This document shows, piece after piece, positions 50,170 to 62,147 of a stretch of DNA of 64,000 nucleotides. The stretch is taken from assembly GCF_000696385.1 (NCBI RefSeq), contig NZ_JJMN01000044.1:1-64000 (forward strand). Reading direction: 5' to 3'. This stretch comes from Vibrio metoecus. Its GTDB lineage: Bacteria > Pseudomonadota > Gammaproteobacteria > Enterobacterales > Vibrionaceae. Numbering within the stretch: the first letter of the stretch is position 1; every line of letters starts with the position of its first letter. The position numbers and the translations under genes were made by a program. Under the pieces are notes generated by a model. The model was not told where the DNA came from and ran no database searches. It saw only the letters and a program-made list of their open reading frames with translations.

Positions 50170-50197
50170 ATATCGCCAACCTTCTTTACAAACTTTA
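50170..50197 (-). promoter_or_regulatory. Candidate sigma-28 promoter of the chemoreceptor gene
   Basis: A perfect -35 half TAAAGTTT, then 12 bp, then GGCGATAT (6 of 8 to GCCGATAA) on the minus strand, 85 bp before the start. The spacer is one base longer than the usual 11. Given the indel rate of this sequence, that extra base may be an error. Confidence 0.5.
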
Positions 50198-50230
50198 GTC
50201 TGAATTTTTAGTTTTGGGCTGCAAGACAAG

Positions 50231-50258
50231 AAAAAACCAGCATTACGCTGGTTTTTTC
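50231..50258 (-). terminator. Terminator after the PerM-type gene
   Basis: AAAAAACCAGC, loop ATTAC, GCTGGTTTTTTC directly after the stop at 50260. Confidence 0.92.
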
Positions 50259-50259
50259 T

Positions 50260-51336
50260 TTACGAATAACTCTCTTTGTTCGGCTCTTCATCGATACTAG
50301 GAAGGGCTTTCCATACTGCTTTGACTAAGGTTGCCAGTGGAATGGCAAAAAATACTCCCCAAAATCCCCACAATCCGCCAAATACCAGCACAGCGATAAT
50401 AATGGCAACGGGATGCAAGTTAACCGCTTCAGAAAACAGGACGGGAACTAACACGTTGCCATCCAGAGCTTGGATAATGCCGTAAGCGATCAGCAAAGTA
50501 TAAAACGGTGGAGTTAGCCCCCATTGAAACAGGGCAACAATCGCCACAGGTACAGTCACGGCCGCCGCACCAATATAGGGAATCAACACGGAGAGACCAA
50601 CCGCAACCGCTAACAGCACGGAGTAACGCAGATCTAGAATCGCGAAAGTGATGTAACTCACTGTTCCCACAATCACAATTTCCAACACTTTTCCACGAAT
50701 GTAGTTAGAAATTTGTTGGTTCATTTCTTCCCATACTTTAGTGGCGAGCTTACGGTTGCGCGGCAGAATACCGCTTGCCATGCGCAGCATCTCTTGTTTA
50801 TCTTTCAACAAGAAGAACACCAAAAGTGGTACCAGAATTAAATAAACCCCTAATGTTGCCAAACTCACTAAAGACGCTAACGAACCTTTCACGACGGTTT
50901 CGCCCATGCCAAGCACTTTGTTTTTCGCATTGTTGATCACCGACTCCACGATCTCTAAATGCGCCAGTTCTGGAAAACGCTCAGGCAGAGTAGTGATGAA
51001 CTTTTGCGTACCGTTGTACATGTTCGGAACATCATTGATTAAGTTGCCCACTTGCTTCCATATTGTCGGAACCAATCCAAATACCGCCAGGATCATCAAG
51101 CCAGTAAAGACGGTAATCACAATGATCACCGCTAAGGTACGAGGAATACGTAAACGGCGCAGTTGAGTAACAGGCCACTCAAGCAAATAAGCCAGCACAA
51201 TTGCAACCAATAGTGGTGCAATTAGATGCCCAAAGAAATAGATGGTAATAAAACCAAACAGTAAAATCGCTACCAAACTGGCAGCATGTGGATCGGAGAA
51301 GCGTCGTTTATACCAACGACTGACCATTTCAAACAT
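50260..51336 (-). CDS. AI-2E/PerM family transporter (YfgO-like)
   Basis: A 358-residue polytopic membrane protein of the AI-2E exporter superfamily. An N-terminal helix cluster, a central amphipathic region (KQVGNLINDVPNMYNGTQKF) and C-terminal helices with AVGLSVLIPYIGAAAVTVPV and FGGLWGFWGVFFAIPLATLV are typical. Members are implicated in AI-2 export or Na+/H+ exchange, and the substrate here cannot be told. It overlaps the TusA-like gene by 8 bp, so the two are coupled. In E. coli yfgO is next to bepA (yfgC), as here. Confidence 0.87.
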   Translation of the reverse strand: MFEMVSRWYKRRFSDPHAASLVAILLFGFITIYFFGHLIAPLLVAIVLAYLLEWPVTQLRRLRIPRTLAVIIVITVFTGLMILAVFGLVPTIWKQVGNLINDVPNMYNGTQKFITTLPERFPELAHLEIVESVINNAKNKVLGMGETVVKGSLASLVSLATLGVYLILVPLLVFFLLKDKQEMLRMASGILPRNRKLATKVWEEMNQQISNYIRGKVLEIVIVGTVSYITFAILDLRYSVLLAVAVGLSVLIPYIGAAAVTVPVAIVALFQWGLTPPFYTLLIAYGIIQALDGNVLVPVLFSEAVNLHPVAIIIAVLVFGGLWGFWGVFFAIPLATLVKAVWKALPSIDEEPNKESYS

Positions 51337-51565
51337 TAAACGAAGTCTCCTTACTCACCATGAGCGAACAATGATCGTGTTTTTGAGTACGCTGACATTG
51401 TACTGGCTGTTGAGCCATATATTGTTCAATGTCACGTAATGAGGCGGGATCGGCAATCAAAATGGTCAGCGCTTCACAGGGTAACAGTGCTGCAGTTGCC
51501 CGTTTAGCCAGCAATAATGCCAGAGGGCAACGTTGCTCCCGCAAATCGAGAATAATCGGTTCCAT
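51329..51565 (-). CDS. TusA/SirA-family sulfurtransferase-like protein
   Basis: A 78-residue protein with the family core LDLREQRCPLALLLAKRATA (Cys-Pro motif) and a second conserved strand LTILIADPASLRDIEQYMAQ. TusA proteins relay persulfide sulfur for tRNA thiolation and other pathways. This short paralogue precedes the PerM-type gene and overlaps it by 8 bp. Sulfur-carrier activity is inferred from the CPxx motif only. Confidence 0.82.
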   Translation of the reverse strand: MEPIILDLREQRCPLALLLAKRATAALLPCEALTILIADPASLRDIEQYMAQQPVQCQRTQKHDHCSLMVSKETSFNV

Positions 51566-51748
51566 TCTGCCGCTTAATCCTTAATATAGGTGGCACATTG
51601 TATCGGCTTTCGGTCAGGGTTACACCTATTGTGCGTTCGCAGGTGGCGGATTTTGACAGGAAATTCACTACAGGATAGTCAGCTTGAGAAACCAATTGGG
51701 TTCGACTGTGTCTTACTGGCAGATAAACTCGGAGTATTCACCGCCATT

Positions 51749-53203
51749 ATGAAATTGTTCCCGACTCGCACTCTGTTATGTTTGTGCATTGCTGCGCAAT
51801 GTCTCCCTGCGGTTGCACAAACGGAAGCGATCGAACTGCCTGATATCGGCACCGTCGCAGGTTCCACCTTGACCATAGATCAAGAGCTGATTTATGGCGA
51901 TGCCTACATGCGCATGCTGCGCAATAATCAACCGGTGATTAATGATCCGGTTCTGAATGAGTACATTGACAGTTTGGGGCATCAATTAGTCGCCAATGCC
52001 AATGATGTCAAAACCCCCTTCACTTTCTTCTTAATCCGCGATCGCAACATCAACGCTTTTGCGTTTTTTGGCGGTTACGTAGCTCTGCATTCAGGGCTCT
52101 TTCTACATGCACAAAGTGAAAGTGAACTGGCTTCGGTCATGGCACACGAAATTGCCCACGTGACCCAGCGTCACCTCGCCCGAAGTATGGAAGAGCAAGC
52201 ACGCCGATCACCGGCGACCATTGCGGCTCTGGCGGGCTCTTTGCTACTTGCGATTGCCGCCCCAGAAGCCGGGATTGCTGCGATCAACGCCACGATGGCA
52301 GGTACTATTCAAGGGCAAATTAACTACACGCGCAGTAATGAAAAAGAAGCCGACCGATTCGGCATCGCAACCTTAGCCAAAGCGGGATTTGATGCCAATG
52401 CGATGCCACTGTTTTTTAGCCGCTTAGCGGATGAATATCGTTATGCCAGTAAGCCGCCACCGATGCTGCTGACGCACCCTTTACCGGAAGATCGCATCAC
52501 AGATAGTCGTGAACGTGCACGACAATATCCACCGCTCAAGCTCGCCCCTCATCTGGATTACCACTTGGCGCGCGCACGAATCATCGCTCGTTATGCAGGG
52601 ATTGAGGCAGATGCCGCTTTAGATTGGTTTGCTCGTACGGAGAAAAAAATCGATCCGACACTGCAACCTTCTATCCTCTATGGTAAAGCGTTGGTCTATC
52701 TCGATCAGAAACAGTTTGATAAAGCAGAACCTCTGCTCACTCAACTCATTAAAGAGCAGCCCGATAATCATTTTTATCTCGATGCGATCAGTGATCTTTA
52801 TCTTGGCACTCAGCAAGCCGTTAAAGCACAAAATTTACTGGAAAACGCACTAAAACGAACCCCAAACAATTCGGTATTAACCATTAACTATGCCAATGTG
52901 CTGCTTAAGCAAGATAAGTTCGATGAGGCCATTCGTATTTTACAGCGTTATACCCATGACAACCCCAATGATATCAATGGTTGGCAATTACTCTCTGAGG
53001 CAAATAGCCGCTTAGGAAATAGCGCCGAAGACTTGGCGGCTCGTGGTGAAATCATGGCGCTGCAGGCAAATTGGAACAAAGCGATTCAGTTTTATACCCA
53101 AGCAAGCCAACTGGTTGAACTCGGTAGCCTCGCTCAGGCCCGTTATGATGCGCGCATTGATCAATTAATGGTTCAGCGTGAACGCTTTTTATCCCTCCAA
53201 TAA
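51749..53203 (+). CDS. bepA: Periplasmic metalloprotease/chaperone BepA (YfgC)
   Basis: A 484-residue protein with a signal peptide (FPTRTLLCLCIAAQCLPAVA), an M48 zinc protease domain with VMAHEIAHVTQRH (HExxH at His133-His137) and the third ligand in NEKEADRFG, and C-terminal TPR repeats (from about residue 300). It assists or degrades LptD and BamA assembly intermediates. The start at 51749 is chosen for the signal peptide. The ribosome site is poor, so a slightly different start is possible. Confidence 0.93.
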   Translation: MKLFPTRTLLCLCIAAQCLPAVAQTEAIELPDIGTVAGSTLTIDQELIYGDAYMRMLRNNQPVINDPVLNEYIDSLGHQLVANANDVKTPFTFFLIRDRNINAFAFFGGYVALHSGLFLHAQSESELASVMAHEIAHVTQRHLARSMEEQARRSPATIAALAGSLLLAIAAPEAGIAAINATMAGTIQGQINYTRSNEKEADRFGIATLAKAGFDANAMPLFFSRLADEYRYASKPPPMLLTHPLPEDRITDSRERARQYPPLKLAPHLDYHLARARIIARYAGIEADAALDWFARTEKKIDPTLQPSILYGKALVYLDQKQFDKAEPLLTQLIKEQPDNHFYLDAISDLYLGTQQAVKAQNLLENALKRTPNNSVLTINYANVLLKQDKFDEAIRILQRYTHDNPNDINGWQLLSEANSRLGNSAEDLAARGEIMALQANWNKAIQFYTQASQLVELGSLAQARYDARIDQLMVQRERFLSLQ

Positions 53204-53226
53204 TAAAATCTGATTAAGGAGAATCC

Positions 53227-54568
<1,342 letters not shown>

Positions 54569-54635
54569 TCTTTTTGCTCATTGAGGGCTAATCGCCCATA
54601 ACGATACCGCTGGTTTGCCCTCCCCCAACGTGGAT

Positions 54636-54670
54636 AAAAAAAATAGCGCCTCTGTAGGCGCTATTTTTTT
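54636..54670. terminator. Bidirectional terminator
   Basis: AAATAGCGCCT, loop CTGT, AGGCGCTATTT with seven A and seven T at the ends, between the convergent DUF2069 and DUF2066 genes. Confidence 0.95.
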
Positions 54671-54689
54671 CGATACGATTTTTGATGAC

Positions 54690-55814
54690 TTAACCTTGCC
54701 AAGAAAAATACAGCGTAGTGGATAAAGCCGGTTGAGGAGCGACTGCAGGCTCTTGGTTTTCATTCAATGAACCTTCAGTTGGCGCCTCTGAAGTGAAATT
54801 ATCGGTTGCAGAAACATCATCTTGCGGCGCTTCCATTCGAACCACTTGTCCCATTCTCACCACTTCATTCGCAAACTCATCAACACTCGCCAACAAGTGC
54901 ACTTTAAACGTCACTTCTGTTCCCTGAATTTTCAGAATATCCAGAGAAGCAACGGAGCTTAAACGCTTAAGTTTGTTTTCAACCACAAAAAAATCTTGCG
55001 CACTATCGAGTGGACCAAATTGGGCAAGCACAGATTGTGAGGATTCACTACTCACCACCACCGCGCTCTTGCTTGCATAGTAATCACTGATTTCATCAAT
55101 CATCTCACTGGCCGCTTGCTCACCAGAAGCTTGACCCGAGATAGGGGATTTGGGCTGAGCCACCATGCTGTTCGCCGCTTGATCAAACAACGTCCAGCGA
55201 ATATCGGAACCTTGAACACGCACCACTAAGACCGCATCGGTTGGATAACGTTGGCTCGCCGCACTGATCGGGTTAATAAAGCCACCCCATAAATCGGAAA
55301 CTTGTACCCCGGTGACATCATCAAAATCACCGACCGGAACGGTCAGTGGTAAACCACGCACACGTGCACGGTTTTTCATTTGGTTCAACACTGGTGTATC
55401 GGCATGCTCCCAACTGATGCTGCGGTCATAATTGGCTTCTTCCACCAGCCATACCAACAGGTTGCTGCGGCTTTCTGGCCAAAACGGCAATTGAGCTTGA
55501 GTTAACAAAGAGCGTATGTGTGGCGCACTAAATTGCAAACGCAGCACAGATTGTGTGCCTTGCTGCTGAGTGCTGATCTGCGTGATGTATTGGTTATTTT
55601 GGCGCAGCGCTTTTTGCACCGCATCATTCTTAAGGGAATCTTGGCTGCCTGTCGCACGCACAATTACCTCTTCCATACCACGTACACGAGCAGTGGCATC
55701 CGCGTTATTTTGTTGGGGATCAATCGCAACTTCTGCTTGATACAAATTGACTCGAGTGAGGGCGAATGCGGGAAACGTGAGCAATCCCATCATCAACACA
55801 GCTAAATAGCGCAT
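54690..55814 (-). CDS. DUF2066 domain-containing exported protein
   Basis: A 374-residue protein with a signal peptide (MRYLAVLMMGLLTFPAFALT) and the DUF2066 domain (ARVRGMEEVIVRATGSQDSL, then FWPESRSNLLVWLVEEANYD). The C-terminal 70 residues are acidic and Pro/Ala-rich. It is conserved in Vibrio next to this operon; role unknown. It is probably periplasmic and appears monocistronic. Confidence 0.8.
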   Translation of the reverse strand: MRYLAVLMMGLLTFPAFALTRVNLYQAEVAIDPQQNNADATARVRGMEEVIVRATGSQDSLKNDAVQKALRQNNQYITQISTQQQGTQSVLRLQFSAPHIRSLLTQAQLPFWPESRSNLLVWLVEEANYDRSISWEHADTPVLNQMKNRARVRGLPLTVPVGDFDDVTGVQVSDLWGGFINPISAASQRYPTDAVLVVRVQGSDIRWTLFDQAANSMVAQPKSPISGQASGEQAASEMIDEISDYYASKSAVVVSSESSQSVLAQFGPLDSAQDFFVVENKLKRLSSVASLDILKIQGTEVTFKVHLLASVDEFANEVVRMGQVVRMEAPQDDVSATDNFTSEAPTEGSLNENQEPAVAPQPALSTTLYFSWQG

Positions 55815-55972
55815 ACCATACCTACATTCTGTTTACTGAACGACGATGATAAGCAACTATCCTGAGTTCAGCAAGGCAAGAGGTTACAGGAGTACGTCAG
55901 AATTTGTGCGACGCGATCCACGTCGTTTTTATGATTGACTAATAAACCTGTCATTTTTTGATCTCATTCCGC

Positions 55973-55988
55973 TCGCAATCGATTGCAG
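55973..55988. promoter_or_regulatory. PurR-like operator upstream of uraA
   Basis: The palindrome TCGCAATCGATTGCAG resembles the PurR box ACGCAAACGTTTGCGT at the CGCAA-CG-TTGC positions. It lies about 45 bp before the uraA start with a possible -10 (TAGAAT) just downstream, a good position for repression. Confidence 0.5.
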
Positions 55989-56031
55989 AAGTGATAGAAT
56001 CCCGCGAATTTTTATTTAGTTCAGGGAAAAT

Positions 56032-57289
56032 ATGATGAAAAATGCCATACAAGGCGCGCAAATGCTGTTTGTTGCATTCGGCGCGTTGGTTCTGGTCCCA
56101 CTGCTAACGGGACTCGATCCAAACGTAGCACTGTTCGGTGCTGGTTTAGGAACTCTGCTTTTCCAATTGATTACCCGCCGCTCAGTCCCCATCTTTCTCG
56201 CCTCTTCTTTTGCTTTTATTGCTCCTATCATGTTCGGCATCCAAACTTGGGGCATTCCTGCCACCAGTGGGGGGATTGATGGCAGCCGGTGCGGTGTATA
56301 TCGTTCTCGGTGGCATCATCAAGGTGCGTGGTGTAGAAATCATCCATAAGCTGTTGCCTCCTGTTGTAGTGGGTCCGGTTATCATGGTGATTGGTTTGGG
56401 GCTTGCGCCAGCGGCAGTCAACATGGCGCTGGGTAAAACAGGGGACGGTTCCGTTCAACTGGTTGACCCACAAGCAGCACTGTGGATCTCTTGCCTTTCA
56501 CTTTTGGTGACGGTGGTTTTCAGTGTCTTCGCGAAAGGCTTTTTCAAGCTAGTGCCGATTCTCGCGGGCATCATCACGGGTTATGTACTGTCACTCGCAC
56601 TCGGAGTCGTGAGCTTTGCCGCCGTAGAACAAGCCGCTTGGCTGGCGCTGCCAAACTTTACTTTCCCTGAGTTTAATATCAACGCCATTCTGTTTATGAT
56701 CCCAGTCGCGATCGCCCCTGCGGTTGAACATGTGGGTGATATGTTGGCGATCTCCAACGTCACCAACAAAGATTACCTGAAGAAACCGGGCTTACACCGC
56801 ACGATTGCGGGTGACGGAGTCGCCACTATCGCGGCAACCATGCTCGGTGCGCCACCCAATACCACTTACAGTGAAGTCACTGGTGCGGTGATGCTGACTC
56901 GTGCATTCAATCCAGCCATCATGACTTGGGCAGCCATCACCGCGATTGTGCTGGCTTTGGTCGGTAAACTTGGCGCTCTGCTGCAAACCATCCCTGTACC
57001 AGTCATGGGCGGGATCATGATCCTACTGTTTGGCTCCATCGCAACCGTGGGTTTGAACACGCTGATCAAAAATCATGTGGACCTACACAAATCACGCAAC
57101 CTCGTGATTGTCGCGGTAACACTGGTCTTTGGTATCGGTGGCATGGCATTCGGCGTCGGTGATTTCAGCCTACAAGGCGTGAGCTTGTGCGGTATTGTCG
57201 CGATTGTCCTGAATCTCGTTTTACCTAAGGATTTGGGTGAAAGCCACGTGGTGGATAATGCGCAGATGGAAGAAGAAGCGCGTCATTAA
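56032..57289 (+). CDS. uraA: Uracil permease UraA, apparent frameshift
   Basis: An NCS2-family uracil:proton symporter of the inner membrane. The N-terminal part (MMKNAIQGAQMLFVAFGALV, then PIFLASSFAFIAPIMFGIQ) breaks at the six-G run 56269-56274. One G fewer gives IPATSGGLMAAGAVYIVLGG and an uninterrupted 418-residue protein. Conserved sites include VAIAPAVEHVGDMLAISNVT (substrate-binding Glu region) and LGAPPNTTYSEVTGAVMLTR. It is monocistronic here, with a terminator downstream. Confidence 0.93.
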
Positions 57290-57341
57290 TCTCGTGATGG
57301 TTAACTCCCCTTACTACTTGAGCTTCAAGTCTTAAGGGGAT

Positions 57342-57369
57342 AAACGGCCTCTTGCTGAGGCCGTTTTTG
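57342..57369 (+). terminator. Terminator after uraA
   Basis: AAACGGCCTC, loop TTGCT, GAGGCCGTTTTTG, about 50 bp after the uraA stop. Confidence 0.92.
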
Positions 57370-57375
57370 TCGGTG

Positions 57376-57858
57376 TTAACTCTCTTCTTGGCACAGATCC
57401 GCAAATTGACCACGCGTTAAGCGCGCTAAATCTTGCGGTGATAATTCAATTTCCAAGCCACGCTTACCGGCACTGACACAAACCGTCGTTTGCGTTTGCG
57501 CACTTTGATGAATAAAGGTCAGTAGTGCTTTTTTCTGACCAAGAGGACTGATCCCCCCCACCACATAACCTGTCGTTTTTTCTGCAATATCCGGCTTCGC
57601 CATCTCTGCTTTTTTGGCTTTAGCTGCTTTCGCTGCCAGTTTCAAATTCAGTTTTAAATCGACTGGGATAATAGCTACCGCGAGATTTTTCTCTTCCCCG
57701 TTCATACAAAACAGTAAAGTTTTGAAGACCCGCTTCGGATCTTGGCCGAGCGCCTGTGCCGCTTCTAAGCCATAGCTGGCATGGCTCGGATCATGTTCAT
57801 ACTGATGAATGGTATGCGGGATTTTATTTTTCTTTGCAAGATTGATGGCTGGAGTCAT
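57376..57858 (-). CDS. ybaK: Cys-tRNA(Pro) deacylase YbaK
   Basis: A 160-residue single-domain editing enzyme of the YbaK/ProX family that hydrolyses mischarged Cys-tRNA(Pro). It shows MTPAINLAKKNKIPHTIHQY, VFKTLLFCMNGEEKNLAVAI (catalytic-Lys neighbourhood) and TGYVVGGISPLGQKKALLTF. It is convergent to uraA. Confidence 0.94.
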   Translation of the reverse strand: MTPAINLAKKNKIPHTIHQYEHDPSHASYGLEAAQALGQDPKRVFKTLLFCMNGEEKNLAVAIIPVDLKLNLKLAAKAAKAKKAEMAKPDIAEKTTGYVVGGISPLGQKKALLTFIHQSAQTQTTVCVSAGKRGLEIELSPQDLARLTRGQFADLCQEES

Positions 57859-57933
57859 GAATCGCGTGTCCTCATTTACTCACACTGCAGATTAAGCAGA
57901 TAAAACTCAGTTCCATATCGATATGGAAAAAAC

Positions 57934-57960
57934 AAAAAAGGCGGTGTTTTTACACCGCCT
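57934..57960 (-). terminator. Terminator after ushA
   Basis: On the minus strand GGCGGTGT, loop AAAA, ACACCGCC followed by TTTTTT, about 40 bp after the ushA stop. Confidence 0.93.
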
Positions 57961-57998
57961 GTCAGTAAACGCAATTCGACTCGCTGAGTCAAACCTTA

Positions 57999-59660
57999 TT
58001 AGCGATAAACAATTTCACCCGCTGGGGCAAAACGGTTTACGTCAATTGGGCTGTTTGCTTCGAGGAAATCTTTCAACACTTCCGCATCCACAAAACCGGT
58101 GTTGACATAACCCGGATGATCCGACACTTTCGGATAGCCATCACCACCCGCAGCGTTAAAGCTTGGGATTGTGAAGCGGTAAGTCGCATCCAAACGCAGT
58201 TGTTTGCCACCAATCATCACGTTTGACACTTTGCCATCCGCTACCGTCATAGAGATACCCGCAAATTGAGCATAGGCACCTGAATCGACCGGCTTGGTCG
58301 CCACCACATTTAAGTAATCCAGCACTTCCTGACCATTCATATCCACATAAGTCAGAATGTTGCCAAATGGCTGCACTTTCAGCACATCTTTGTACGTAAT
58401 GTCACCCGCTTGAATGGAGTCACGCACACCGCCAGAGTTCATGATGGCGAAATCGGCTTTTGCTCGTTGCATGTGCGCCATTGCAATCATGCGACCCAAG
58501 TTGGTTTGCTCAAAACGAACGATGTTACGATCGCCTTCCAGCTTACCGTTACTGTTTGCAATCTTAATACCTAATTGCTCTTGGCCTTTCTCTTGGTATG
58601 GGCGTAGGAAGTCGAGCATCGCAGTATCTTCTTTAATTTCAGAAGTCGCGAACACTCGTTTGCTTTCACCATTCACTTCCACTTTTTTCTTCAGGTTAAC
58701 CGGAACTAGGTTGTAGCTAACCATATTCAGCTCACCATTACGGAATTCATAATCCGCACGGCCAACATATTTACCCCATTCATAAGCCTGAACGATGTAG
58801 GTACCGTTTTGCATGTCAGGTTTACAAGCATCACCTGGTTCAAAATTCTTTTTCACCAGATTGGGACCTTCCATACACACAGGCTCTTGTGAGTGACCAC
58901 CCACAATCATGTCCAGCTCACCCTCGGGTAGGAAACGAGCCAGAGCGACATCCCCCGGAGCGTTAACACCATGCTCACCATTTTGATAGTGACCCATGTG
59001 TGTGACGGCAATGATCAGATCCGGCTTCTCATTTTTCTTCAGCTCAGCAATCACTTGCTTCGCTTCTTCTTTTGGATCACGGAAATCAATACCACCGATG
59101 TATTCTGGGTTACCAATTTTTGCAGTGTCTTCGGTGGTTAAACCGATAACAGCAATCTTGATCCCTTGCTTATCAAAAATGTGGTACGGTTCAAACAGAC
59201 GTTTGCCAGTAGCTTTGTCGTAAATATTGGCAGAAAGCATTGGGAAATTCGCCCACTCTTTTTGCTTAAACAAAACGTCGATTGGGTTATCGAACTCATG
59301 GTTACCAAGCGCCATCGCATCGTAACCAATTTTGCTCATCCCTTTAAAATCAGGCTCTGCATCTTGCAGATCGGACTCTGGAACACCTGTGTTGATGTCA
59401 CCACCAGACAGCAGTAACACACTGCCACCTTGCGCTTCAATTTCAGCACGCATTTGGTCGATCAGCGTCTTACGAGCTGCCATGCCGTATTCGCCATACT
59501 GGTTTTGCCAAAAACGACCATGATGGTCATTGGTGTGCAAAATAGTCAGTTTATAGGTTTTGTCTGCTTCCCACTGGTGAGCGGGTTGGGTTGCACAACC
59601 TGCCAAAGAGGCAATAATGGCTGCACTGAGTACGGATTTTAGAATGAGGCCTTGTTTCAT
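57999..59660 (-). CDS. ushA: 5-prime-nucleotidase, lipoprotein form (UshA/NutA)
   Basis: A surface or periplasmic nucleotidase of about 553 residues that cleaves extracellular nucleotides. A lipoprotein signal (SVLSAAIIASLAGCATQP, lipid Cys at about residue 22) is followed by the metallophosphatase domain (LTILHTNDHHGRFW, ALGNHEFDNP, VTHMGHYQNGEHG, VGGHSQEPVC) and the C-terminal substrate domain (SGGVRDSIQAGDITYKDVLK, SFNAAGGDGYPKV). The lipobox distinguishes it from soluble E. coli UshA and matches the membrane-bound Vibrio enzyme. ATG 59660 is preferred to the one two codons earlier. Confidence 0.93.
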   Translation of the reverse strand: MKQGLILKSVLSAAIIASLAGCATQPAHQWEADKTYKLTILHTNDHHGRFWQNQYGEYGMAARKTLIDQMRAEIEAQGGSVLLLSGGDINTGVPESDLQDAEPDFKGMSKIGYDAMALGNHEFDNPIDVLFKQKEWANFPMLSANIYDKATGKRLFEPYHIFDKQGIKIAVIGLTTEDTAKIGNPEYIGGIDFRDPKEEAKQVIAELKKNEKPDLIIAVTHMGHYQNGEHGVNAPGDVALARFLPEGELDMIVGGHSQEPVCMEGPNLVKKNFEPGDACKPDMQNGTYIVQAYEWGKYVGRADYEFRNGELNMVSYNLVPVNLKKKVEVNGESKRVFATSEIKEDTAMLDFLRPYQEKGQEQLGIKIANSNGKLEGDRNIVRFEQTNLGRMIAMAHMQRAKADFAIMNSGGVRDSIQAGDITYKDVLKVQPFGNILTYVDMNGQEVLDYLNVVATKPVDSGAYAQFAGISMTVADGKVSNVMIGGKQLRLDATYRFTIPSFNAAGGDGYPKVSDHPGYVNTGFVDAEVLKDFLEANSPIDVNRFAPAGEIVYR

Positions 59661-59666
59661 TGTCAT

Positions 59667-60065
59667 ACCTTTGAACTGATGAAAACCACTGCTGAAGTGT
59701 ATTGATGAGCGCTCGTACGGCGCATACGCTTCCCACTGCCACTGCTTAATGCGCGGGTAAAACTTGATTTAGTTTAAAGTAACGAAATTGATGAGACAGC
59801 TTGATTTCATATTTATGTAGGATGGATCACCTAAAACGAGCCAATTGCATGTAATCAAGGATGAGAGTTAAGAAGATAATCCGCCCCGATCACAGGCAAA
59901 CGTTTTACTGATAAAACGACAGGTACTCTCATTTTGTGCACGCAAGCGTTTAACCTACACAAACCCTCTTTTGCAAGAATTGCGTACCCCATCCCCTACG
60001 GTGCATTAGATATGAAAAAGCCATCCGCAGATGGCTTTAAATCGATGTCTATCTGGATATCACAC
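59667..60065 (-). other. 399-bp intergenic region between kdsA and ushA
   Basis: It holds the kdsA terminator (60015-60039) at one end and presumably the ushA promoter. I saw no RNA gene, repeat or convincing operator in the remainder. Short possible frames here have no family resemblance. Confidence 0.6.
60015..60039 (-). terminator. Terminator after kdsA
   Basis: On the minus strand AAAGCCAT, loop CTGCGG, ATGGCTTTTTC, about 27 bp after the kdsA stop. Confidence 0.9.
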
Positions 60066-61749
<1,684 letters not shown>

Positions 61750-61763
61750 GGTTGCTCCTAGGC

Positions 61764-62147
61764 TTAACCAAACAGAATCGGCGCTTTCGCGACCGCGATT
61801 TTTCCTGCCATTGCTAGCCAGCCCAATGCGCCAAAAAACGCAAAGCTACGCAGCAATTTGTTGCGGCCAAATTTGAGAGCAAAAAAGCCTAAAGCAATAT
61901 AAGCCAGCACACAGGTGAATTTTTCACTCATCCACGGCGCGGCAGCGGTAAATGGAATGAATCCCGTGATGAAAATCAAACCGATACCGGAAAGCAGCAA
62001 TAAGGTGTCATTAACATGCGGAAAAACTTTGAAAAACTTGCGCTCTAAATGCGCGGAGTTCAGCATCATCAGCACATAACGAATCGATAGCATGACGACA
62101 CTGATGCCAATCGTGAACAGGTGAAAATGTTTTAAGCCTTCGTACAT
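61764..62147 (-). CDS. sirB2: SirB2 family membrane protein
   Basis: A 127-residue inner-membrane protein with four hydrophobic segments (MYEGLKHFHLFTIGISVVML at the start, then VNDTLLLLSGIGLIFITGF). It is placed by family pattern and context between prmC and sirB1. Its start abuts the prmC stop (1-bp overlap). Function unknown. Confidence 0.9.
   Translation of the reverse strand: MYEGLKHFHLFTIGISVVMLSIRYVLMMLNSAHLERKFFKVFPHVNDTLLLLSGIGLIFITGFIPFTAAAPWMSEKFTCVLAYIALGFFALKFGRNKLLRSFAFFGALGWLAMAGKIAVAKAPILFG

Noticed and set aside
51590..51748. N-terminal extension of BepA by 53 residues
   Set aside because: It would bury the clear signal peptide that begins at 51749.
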